Of a stretch of 64,000 bases of DNA, positions 55,729 through 64,000 are shown in pieces. This DNA is from Oscarella lobularis. Lineage: Eukaryota > Porifera > Homoscleromorpha > Homosclerophorida > Oscarellidae. The stretch spans positions 682,001 through 746,000 of the forward strand of contig NC_089190.1 of NCBI RefSeq assembly GCF_947507565.1, in the 5' to 3' direction. Every line of letters begins with the position of its first letter. Position 1 is the first letter of the stretch. Below the pieces are notes generated by a model. That model searched no databases. It was not told where the DNA came from and was given only the letters and a program-made list of their open reading frames with translations. The translations under genes were made by a program, and so were the position numbers.

Positions 55729-57941
55729 GAGACGAAATGGGAGGTGGAATTCGATCTTTCGTCGGCTTTTTTGAAAAGCTTCGTTTCTCGGTGACTGTTT
55801 TGTGATGGTGTTGTTTAGGTCGACAAGCGCACCGGGTCCTTGTTGGTTCATTTCTAGATGGAACAAGTACAGTCTCGTGCCTGTCTTTTTTCTCCCCTGC
55901 CCATTGCTCAATGCCGACCGATCAATATTTGACAATTCCAGATAGCAGTTTTGCAGGACAGCCATATAGTGTTCACCCTTCACAGTGAGAGAAAATTCAG
56001 GGAATTCAAAGTCACTGCATTGCACAACTCGTGCCAAATCATGTTCCAAGGGAACGCCTTACCGCTACGTTACATAATCGCGCCTCAAACTGCACTTAAT
56101 TAGCAATCGCACTCACCGACTACAGTATGTCATATCATATTTTATCATATTTTTCTCGCCACGCAAGACTGGGTCGGCGATTTAGAGAAACGCCTCATTA
56201 TCGATCCCGCTCGGTAGCGGCCGTGACGGTTTCAGCCGGTCCCCACTCTGCTTTTTTTGCGGGCAGGAAATCTCTCAGCGCGTATCAGCCGAAAAGAAAT
56301 GCAGTGTTAGTTAATATCAATAGTGAACATGTGGTAAATGGCGAAAAGGTATGCATCTCTGCTTTGGTGACATTTGACCAATTGTTTTGGTGTAGGTGCT
56401 GAAGAAGACTATTGCACATTCAGACAAAAAGTATTTATTTAAATTTCCGAAATGAAGCAAGAGTGATCCTATATTTGTTTGGCCTATGAACCTGCGCGTT
56501 AGGCTAAGGAGTGATTGCCAGAATAACTTACAATGTCTGCTGATTGAAGCATCACTTCTGCTGAACGATTTATTTCTTTGGCATTAGAGCTTTGTAGCTG
56601 CATCATTAGTGCCACAGTATGTCCGTCATATTACCATAGAGCCTTACTTAAAAATGCTTTTTTTGTCAGTCAAAATTTGTCGTGGCTGATACTCTATTTT
56701 TGTCCTTTGTCTTTTTGATGTTAAAAATATTTTTGACGATCGAGTTTGCGAAGAAAAGGAGATTAAAATACGCTTTCCTCAGCAGTAAAACTGCATGGTG
56801 AAGCTAAATTTCACTTTATCTTTTTTTGTCAAGCTGCTTGAAGACTGTAAATGGCGAAGCACAGCAGTTTTGCTTCTTTTAGTTGCCTTCTTTGAGCTAC
56901 AAACTCTAAAATAGTAGCTATTACCTTACGTAAATATTTATCTGTAATAACTCATGAGATTGCTAAAACTTTCTGGAACTTCATCAACCGAAACAACCGA
57001 CGAATTGCATTGGAAAAATTTCGATTTGTTGCCGTCTTTCGGAGAAGCAACAATTCGCGGAGCTTTTCTACGCGCATTACGCGGCTGTGATCAAAAAAGT
57101 CAAATAAAATCTTAGGTTTTGTAAGATACAATTTACACGTTTTTGATTAGTTTTGCCGTTCGTGTTCTATCTTGAGATGGATACGAATAAGGGCGTCAAC
57201 TCTGCTGTTAGCTTTCTTTTGAAACTAATGCGACTTCAATTTGTTATAAAAATTATTAGACAAAAGTCGCTGCAATACTGCATCAGCAAGTAAATAGATT
57301 ACTTTTCGACAAACATGTTTTGATTGGTATGAGCGTATTCAAAGTCTCTGTACGCCATTGCCCATTTCTTATCCAAGCAGTAAGCTTATAAAAGAGCCAG
57401 AAAATGCGCATTCTTACCATGCAGGTCTGTCAGCAGCATAGTAGGTTGTAAAATACTTTCTATAAAAAGAGTACTGGTAACTCGTTTTCTACCGCTCTAC
57501 GAATTTCTTCATTTTCTTTTGAAACGCTTCAAATGTTGAAACTTTGCGCGTAAGTGTACGCAGACTTTCATACACTTCCTTGGCATCTTCACTTTCAATT
57601 CGACTTAGGAGGAACTCCTTAAGCACGCCGCAGCGTGCTCAAAAACGGAAACATCTTCCTCTCTCTAAAAAGGCAGCAACTTGAAAACGAAAACACGTTG
57701 GCTAACAAAGGCCACTAATAAATCTGCCAAGAATTGGCAAACGCGAAATTGTTTGTCAAAATCATTTCTAAGTAGCAAAAATCGAAATATGATTGTGAGC
57801 TTATATTATAGAAAGGTGAATGAAATTTACTAGATGGCATGCATTGCACATTAACGGCAAGTTTGTGACTTGGACACACATCGCTGAACAGCTTCTGCTC
57901 TTCCGATAGTTTTGCTCCGTGCACAAAAGGCTTCATTAGCC
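55729..57941. other. Mostly unassigned; two protein-like stretches
   Basis: Reverse 56,049-55,729 encodes about 105 residues (QNCYLELSNIDRSALSNGQG; LVDLNNTITKQSPRNEAFQK) that reach the MULE target site, so the MULE may have landed in a coding region. Reverse 57,620-57,480 reads LKEFLLSRIESEDAKEVYES, LRTLTRKVSTFEAFQKKMKK, a helical stretch. Neither family is recognised. The rest is AT-rich. Confidence 0.35.
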
Positions 57942-58424
57942 CATAGATACTGGAGAAGGAAGGATTGGAAACGAGCGTACGCTAGTATGTATAGGCCGGC
58001 ACGCTCCGTGACATGGTTATATTGTCGGATAGACAGCTGCCCCGTACTGTCTTTCACAACAGCTCTTCGCCCGATCGCGTTGGAATCGCCTCCAAGGTAC
58101 TCGCTAACGCTTCAGCTCTGTCCCCGCGGCGTCTATCTCTTGAATACAGTGCACTGGCTGGTCTTCCGATGCCATTTAGCCGTCGCCAAGGACTAATCGG
58201 CGCGTTGTGAAGTTTTCCTGCTCGTTGAGACAGTGAGCGGTACCTAGAAACTTTCTGGTCCTAGTTGCATACGCATTTTCATAATTTGAGTCCATTTGAT
58301 TCCTGTGACTTAGCATGGGGGCGGATTTCTTACGGTGTGGAGGCGCCATTTTGTGTAGTTTTCATGCGCGAAGTAGACGTAATGATTATTACACTGTTTG
58401 TTTGGTTTTCTTGTAGATCCAACT

Positions 58425-61191
58425 GCTGTTTACACGCATCCGCCAAAGACTTAGCATTGGGGCAGAGGAAATTGCGGCTAACTCGTCGTAGAAAAAATGC
58501 AGAAAGGATCGTCGCTTTTGAAAAGAGGAGGCAGCCTGGTCGCCCCTCCAAGAAGAGGATAAAGCAATAGGAACAGCAGGTCAAACATCCGCCAATAGGG
58601 AATCTCTGTAGGTCTAGTGTTTTTGCTTAGAACCCAGAGACAAGCCAATCACTCACGCCGCCTTGACAATGCGTGCAACCCTACCGTCTTCCCAGTGGAC
58701 AATTTCCAGTAGTGGTGACCTTGAACCATCTTCCTTCACCATCTGTAAAGTTGCATTATCCTTCACCACCGAGTATAATCCTGAGTGTCACTGTCGAGAG
58801 GGACCTAACATAGTCTGTCTTTGCAAGTGGCCGTCCAGCTTGCAGCGACGGCGAGCTCCTCGCATGTATACCTCGCCATTTAGACAGTCAGCTGCTGGAG
58901 GAACTTCTTGATAGATGTTCACTCTGCCCTGTCAATCCAGACGAGCAATTCGTCGAATTTGCGCACTCCAAAAAAGTCAAATTGACTTCTCGCGATGGCA
59001 AGGGAGTCGTTGCCGTGGTGGACTCTAATGCTCCAGTGGCCCTGGATGGCAAGACCTACGGCCAGACAGATCGTAGTTCTTCTTGCCGACTGTTGACTTC
59101 TGGGAAACGATGTGCTGAATGCATCAAACACCGCAATACGTAAATCGCGTCATCGCTGGAGCAAAAGAAAGGAGCAGTCCCCCAGCAAGGTTGTACGATC
59201 AACAAGTCACGCCAATGTCAGATATCTCGACACACCCGAACGCCGATTGCGATTCAAACATCTCAAACAACGTCTTAGCCTCTCAGAACGAAAAGTGAAG
59301 AAAAGGATAGAGAAACTGACTGAGAAAGACGGTCTGAGATTGGAACCGGAAGTTCACGACGACATGGTGCATATAATAAATGATATGAGCTCGGCGGTCA
59401 CAAGAGGCAGTGAAGATGGCAGTCTGAAGCTAATCTTCTGGGAACAACAGCTACAAGCTATGAAAACGCCCGACACCCGGCAGATGAGATGGCACCCTGC
59501 AATCATCAAGCTCTTCCATTTCAAGTTCAAGTCCGGTGGCGCTTATGAGTCACTACGTCCATCAGGTGTGCTAACCCTGCCATCTGAGAGAACACTGTTC
59601 GACTATTCGCATTGGACCGAGAGTGGCCCTGGCTTTTTGGCAGACGTCAACAAGCAGCTCTTTGAAGAAGCAAACGTAAAGGAGGTAAAGGACAGATATG
59701 TCGTCATCTCTTTTGACGAGATGAAGATAAGGGAGAATCTAGTCTTTCACAAGGATTCAATGGCTCTCATCGGTTTCTCTGACATGGGATCTTTCAATAA
59801 TTCCCTTGACGATATTGAGCTACAATTGCAAGGTAAATGTGCCGTCAAGACAGCAGAGAAAGTCTCAAAACACATGCTGGCCTTCATGGTGCGAGGATTG
59901 TTTACGTCATTGAACTTTCCCTATGCGCACTTTCCGACAAAAGGTGCCACAGCAGACCAACTCTGGCCTATATAGTCTGGGAGGCCATCCGTAACCTGGA
60001 AGATACAGGACTGTACGTGATCGCCCTAGCGTGCGATAGCGCTTCTACAAACAGAAAGTTTTTCAAAATGCACTTCCTTCCCGATCAGAAAGGCGATGTC
60101 ACTTACAAGACACCTAACCCATTCAGCCGAGATGGAAGAAATGTCTACTTCATATCGGACGTCCCGCACCTCATTAAAACAGCTCGTAACTGCTGGGCGA
60201 ACTCCTTCGGCCATTGCAATTTTCGGCTCTATGGGTATGCCTAACGGCTGCAAAAAATATTCCTTTCTATTTTCATCTCTTAGAAAAGCGGCAAAAATAT
60301 CGGTTGGACACATTTGAGAGAATTGTGAGAAAATTCATCAAAGTTCCGGTCTGACAATGATTCCAAAGCTGAAGAAGGAACATCTTAGCCTGACGTCCTT
60401 TGCACGAATGCGAGTGAACCTGGCAGCACAGGTAACGATATCCAAAGGCAATAGCAGCCTCATAATATTTCCTTTTCAGGTGCTGAGCAATTCTGTAGCT
60501 AACGCATTGAATTATTTCAATTTAGACAAAACAGCGGAAACGGAGGAGTTTGTCCGGAAATTTAACCGGTTCTTCGACTGCATGAATGTTCGTAGTATGA
60601 CTGAAGGCGTCGAAAAGCGGAACCCAGACCTTCGACCTTACCTTGATTCAGAAGATGACAGACTAAGGGTAATGGGAGCCCTTTTCCCCGGTCGACAACG
60701 ACCTAGCTTTAGTTATTAGTGGCTCAAGAATGACTTCTTGGGATATCTTGAAGATTTGAAGGAGTCCGTCGATTCGCGGGATGGATTTACATCGGGCGAA
60801 AAGCAGAGGATGATGCTCTCAAAAGAGACTTTAGAAGGACTTCGCATAACAGGTAGAAACCGCTTCACAACATGTGTAGCTAATGACATTTTGGACTGCA
60901 GTGTTATCTTTCGTGGAATTAGTCCCTGGAGTCAAATGCGTGCTGAGCGAAAAATTTTGCCAAGACCGTTTGGAATCATTCTTTAGCCAACAGCGCTACA
61001 AAGGTGGAAGAAGCAACATTCCCTCTGCCAAAGAATTTATGGGCAATGCGGTGAGCTTGAGAGTGCAAGGTTCTAATGCCCTAGCACCCCTGCGTGGATC
61101 AACTAGCCGAAAGAGAGAGGATAAGGTAATACACGTAGACGATACACTAATGAAAAAACGGAAGGTAGCCCGTCGCAGAAAATTACCATGA
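58425..61191 (+). pseudogene. P-element-like (THAP9-related) transposase
   Basis: Segments in order. 58,425-58,570: basic with an AT-hook-like RRQPGRPSKKR, after an acceptor. 58,870-59,150: a Cys-rich module (CSLCPVNPDEQF; KRCAECIKHRNT). 59,112-59,970: coiled coil, then the RNase H-like core with VVISFDEMKIRENLVFHKDS and LIGFSDMGSF. 59,975-60,234: VWEAIRNLEDTGLYVIALAC, DSASTNRKFFKMHF and ISDVPHLIKTARNCWANSFG. 60,289-61,191: LKKEHLSLTSFARMRVNLAA, FFDCMNVRSM, LSEKFCQDRLESFFSQQRYK and AVSLRVQGSNAL. Introns: 60,235 to about 60,288 and 60,432-60,479 (48 bp). Lesions: two extra bases TA near 59,971, an indel near 60,312, TAG at 60,717-60,719 and a shift near 60,890. The protein would excise the element and use GTP as cofactor, as known for P transposases. 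No canonical THAP finger was found at the N-terminus. Confidence 0.88.
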
Positions 61192-61206
61192 TGGCACACT
61201 AACTAT

Positions 61207-62171
61207 TCATTGACAGTGATCTAAGTAGTGGCTTTGATTTTGATGTCGTCTTGGATTTGACATTTTTATACAGTTCCAGTGACCGGCGATGGAGAAACTA
61301 CGGATGGTTATCCACTGTTGAATTATTTCGCGCAGAAGGTCAGACGCTTCATCTCTATTCAGGTCTCCGGTGAGCAAGGTCCAGAAATGTTGGACGTCTT
61401 GGTCGCTCATTGCAGCAGAAACAATTTGTTCTTTCAATGTAGTGCCTCCCTCCCTCGATGCAAGAGCAGCTGTCAGGTTGTCGCGAATGCACAGTTCAAC
61501 CTCTCTAAATAGACTGAAGGCAGCATCGTTCACTTGAAAAAGGCCTCCCCGGTCCAGCAACCGAATCCATTTAGTCGTATACTCCATTAAGGAGCTCTCA
61601 TCTCCTTCTACAGTCATATTGCTTAGACATTCACAAAATGACGCAGATGTGGAACTAGACAACCTCTCGTGTCGTTTTATTAATGAAAATGGGACCGCAC
61701 AATGTTCGCTTCTTCTACGGTCTTGATGGCTCTGCGAGCAGTTGCAGCGGCTGGCGGCCCATACTGAGATAGAACCACGCTTTGAAAAATTTTTTCGTTC
61801 GCGTACTGGCCAATGATGGGATCGAGCTCCTCATTGACAGCCTGTAGAAAGTTTCTCCAAATATCTTCCAGCTTATTCAGCCTGCATAAATGAAAAGTGC
61901 GCCACAACGAAGCTCGGTCAATACCCAAGGTGCCCGATTTCCATTTCGAGCGACTGCAGACGCTCTTGAGTACGTCAGGAAGCTGCTCGCAGAAGATATT
62001 AAAATGGGACGCGAACTCCTGTTTCGACGATACTCCGACAACACTCTCCGTCTGCTTAGAGGCTTTCTTACTTCTTTCCGAAATTCCGGTGAATGCTCGT
62101 TCACGCAGAAAAGAAAAGACTTCTCCAACCAAAGCGGACGACATATCCGGGGAAACGATCCAGGTGACCAT
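61207..62171 (-). pseudogene. Second gene of the P-like element, unknown function
   Basis: Starts MVTWIVSPDMSSALVGEVFS at 62,171. The first part (to 61,680) is about 160 residues, mostly helical, with WRTFHLCRLNKLEDIWRNFL and a conserved-looking end EEANIVRSHF. A two-base slip near 61,690 leads to the second part (to 61,207): LSSSTSASFCECLSNM, WIRLLDRGGLFQVNDAAFSL and IIQQWITIRSFSIAGHWNCI. The D-R-G-G-L-F-x-V-N-D and W-x-T-I-R-x-x-S-x-A-x-x-W patterns recur, as I recall it, in uncharacterised cnidarian and sponge proteins found beside P-like transposases. It has no catalytic or zinc signature I can see. The position inside the TIRs and convergence with the transposase argue that it belongs to the element, perhaps as a DNA-binding or regulatory partner. 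Confidence 0.7.
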
Positions 62172-62239
62172 GTCACAGACTGAACATACTAGCGTACGCT
62201 CGTTTCCAATCCTTCCCTCTCCAGTATCTATAATTAGCC

Positions 62240-62670
62240 ACTCTATTTTCGAGTGTCAGAGTATGCAGACGTTGTGCTAGGCCAGCCTATGACATTGCTT
62301 TTGTTGCTTTTTCTAAGTCTATCACGTTTGCATTTGATATAATTGCATATTTCGGATCTGAAAAAATTCTTGACTTTTTACTACGTACGACTGACTGTTC
62401 CACACCTGCATTGAAATTTAGGTTTATTGATTGCTGAACCGTAACTTTTAAGCCAAAAGTAATTTTTGAGCAAAGTCGTAGTTAATATCAATACTTCCGC
62501 TTCCGTGTTTCTCTCGTTTTTCAGTAGTATCGTGTTTCAAAGGACTGGAAGAAATCCATGTAACGATCGTTATGGAGGTGATTTTCGCTCGCCAGGTTTG
62601 TTTCAGCTTGATTAACGGCCGCGACGTGTTTGATCAGGTGGGCGTCCTCAAGTGATGAAGCTGTGGGCCC
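62240..62670. other. No gene recognised
   Basis: AT-rich with nothing supported. Confidence 0.5.
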
Positions 62671-62918
62671 CGAAAGAGCAAATTAGAGAAAGCTGTCGAC
62701 TCTTTACAGGAAGGAAACTCCCTGAGGAAAGTCGAGCAGATGTGGGGCGTGCCCAAGTCTACATTGTTCGATGCTGCGAAGCGCAGGAATGCTGCGCCTA
62801 AACCCGATCCAAAGAGGTACTTGACGGACGCGGAGGAGGCTCAACTCGTTCAATTTCTCATCAACTGCGCAACCCTCGGTTAGCCTCGGTCTCGAAAGCA
62901 GGTCAAGATCACTGCATG
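62671..62918 (+). pseudogene. psq helix-turn-helix fragment of a pogo/Tigger-like transposase
   Basis: SKLEKAVDSLQEGNSLRKVE and QMWGVPKSTLFDAAKRR match a psq-type helix-turn-helix, followed by KRYLTDAEEAQLVQFLINCA, a TAG stop (62,881-62,883) and PRSRKQVKITA. This is the DNA-binding start of pogo/Tigger-like transposases, where GVPxSTL is typical. The DDE catalytic domain is missing. Confidence 0.7.
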
Positions 62919-62919
62919 A

Positions 62920-63213
62920 GCACGTGCCTTTGTCGTTTATTAGCCTAATTGGTACGTTATTGTTTTTAGGCAGTATCCCTTGCAATGGACGTAATGAAGA
63001 GCAAGGGTATCGATATTGACGTCACCTTGGGGTGGTGACAGAGATTTCGTGCGAGAAATCTGAGGTATATCCGGACCTCTAGATAGTTAAGGGTGTGTCT
63101 TGTGTGTAGGCTAGGTTATATGGGATAGCTTAAGACAGAGTTAATCAGTTGGTAATACACTAAGAACATAACAATATTGGCGTGGTCGACAGGATTTTGG
63201 ATTCTAAAGGAAC
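62920..63213 (+). other. Possible 5' LTR and leader of the gypsy element
   Basis: Just before gag the sequence ends with AAGAACATAACAATATTGGC and TGGCGTGGTCGACAGG, where a CA terminus and a primer-binding site would be expected. The LTR start (TGTGTCTTG at 63,094 or TGGTGACAG at 63,034) cannot be fixed because the 3' LTR lies outside the window. Confidence 0.35.
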
Positions 63214-64000
63214 ATGGCACAAGCCCTCATCGGACACATCGAGCCGTACGACATCGCGTCGAGTTCATGGGACTCGTACTTGAAGCGCGTCGATGCGTAT
63301 TTCGTCGCCAACGACTTGACGGGCAACGACAAGGCGGCGGAAGCGAAACATCGCGCCGTTTTCTTGTCGCTAATCGGCGGGGACGCGTTCCGCACACTGG
63401 AAAATTTGGTGTCGCCGAACGATCCGATGGCGACCCCGTTGAAGATGATCCGTGAGAAATTGTCCGCCCATTTCTCAGCCCAGCTCTTGGAGATCGCCGT
63501 AACGCACAGTTTTTACAGTCGCTATCAAGCGGACGGCGAAAATGCGTCCGAATATTTGGCGACGCTGCGGCATATGGCGAAACACTGCGTTTCCAGATCT
63601 CACGCGAGCGTTACGCGATCAATTCGTCACCGGTATGCGGGACTACGCAACGCAACAAAAGCTGCAGGCCATACGGAATCTCACGCTCGATCGAGCGCTC
63701 GAAGAGGCAACGGCGCTGAAAAAGGCGAAGAAGCAGGGCCGATCGCTTCGAGCCACTCAGCCAGCGCCGCCGGAGGCAATTAAGCGCGTCTCGCCGGGAA
63801 AATCCTCCACGCCGACAGCGGATAAGCGGAATCCGTGCTACCGCTGCGGAAAATCCGGACCCGCGCCGCAAAAGTGCTGGCACAAAGACAAAATGTGCTC
63901 GGTGTGCAACAAAAAGTGGCACTTAGCGAGCGCGTGTCGCTCTAAAGAGAGAGGCGGGCGTGGGAAAGGATTGCGTCGCCAAAAAGGAGCGACGCACCGC
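63214..64000 (+). CDS. Ty3/gypsy gag, 5' part, continues past the window
   Basis: Starts ATG 63,214 (MAQALIGHIEPYDIASSSWD). The capsid-like core has SWDSYLKRVDAYFVANDLTG, FRTLENLVSPNDP and FYSRYQADGENASEYLATLR, MAKHC. A one-base shift near 63,590 moves to FPDLTRALRDQFVTGMRDYA, RNLTLDRALEEATALKKAKK, then two Cys-rich knuckles (CYRCGKSGPAPQKCW; CSVCNKKWHLASAC). This gag is a different family from that at 8 and 26 kb. Protease and RT would follow outside the window. Whether the element is functional depends on the frame break, which is a single indel. Confidence 0.85.

Larger units (their letters stand above)
57935..62239 (+). mobile_element. P-like DNA transposon, 4.29 kb, TIRs and target duplication
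   Basis: TIRs 57,942-57,990 and 62,184-62,232 match at 47 of 49 positions (CATAGATACTGGAGAAGGAA on the left). ATTAGCC at 57,935-57,941 and 62,233-62,239 is a perfect 7-bp flanking duplication (P elements usually give 8 bp). The element holds a forward transposase gene ending at 61,191 and a reverse-strand second gene whose start (62,171) lies 12 bases inside the right TIR; they converge with 15 bases between stops. Fragments of the transposase occur at 37.6 and 44.8 kb. Confidence 0.93.

Noticed and set aside
1-64000. tRNA or rRNA genes
   Set aside because: I looked for box B-like GGTTCGAATCC-type motifs with a matching acceptor stem and found none I could support; a covariance-model scan would be decisive.

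Overview
This is eukaryotic, almost certainly invertebrate-animal, nuclear DNA. Genes are split by spliceosomal introns, many only about 48-58 bp long. There is no operon structure. A cytoplasmic dynein heavy-chain fragment, a protein-kinase fragment, a P4-ATPase exon and a THAP zinc finger sit among many transposable elements. The mix (P-element relatives with a second gene, Penelope-like retroelements, Ty3/gypsy, hAT, PIF/Harbinger, MULE, an integrase-type DNA transposon, pogo/Tigger MITEs) is what I would expect of a sponge or cnidarian, but the species cannot be fixed from sequence alone. No rRNA, tRNA, CRISPR or bacterial features were recognised.

Layout. 0-9.5 kb: truncated TA-MITE, two minisatellites (the larger, 9-bp-unit one at 3.9-5.0 kb reads as collagen-like Gly-Gln-X in one frame), Penelope RT scrap, broken dynein heavy-chain segment, pogo/Tigger MITE, two-exon THAP gene, second TA-MITE, reverse-strand gypsy gag-protease. 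10-13 kb: decayed Harbinger transposase and a zinc-finger scrap. 13.4-22 kb: two arrays of one 600-750 bp repeat in opposite orientations, enclosing two further MITEs and a Penelope GIY-YIG end. 22-31.6 kb: hAT fragment, TTAA fold-back element carrying a nested Tigger MITE, kinase pseudogene, gypsy gag, an apparently intact 713-residue hAT transposase gene, Penelope scrap, RecQ-like pseudogene. 33.3-37.6 kb: a TIR-bounded integrase element that also encodes an OTU protease-like domain and a possible second ubiquitin-hydrolase-like region. 37.6-51.3 kb: P-like fragments, the P4-ATPase exon, a possible membrane receptor with an ITAM-like tail, gypsy integrase zinc finger, hAT N-terminal gene. 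51.3-55.7 kb: a MULE with an OTU-like exon pair, transposase and SWIM finger, 111-120-bp TIRs and a perfect 9-bp target duplication. 57.9-62.2 kb: a P-like element with 49-bp TIRs, a 7-bp target duplication and two convergent genes. 62.7 kb to the end: pogo-type helix-turn-helix scrap and the 5' end of a gypsy element running off the window.

How it fits together. Most genes here serve DNA mobility rather than host physiology. Nearly all carry frameshifts or stops; the hAT gene at 27.0-29.2 kb is the exception. Several insertions can be dated relative to each other because empty target sites survive in sister repeat copies.
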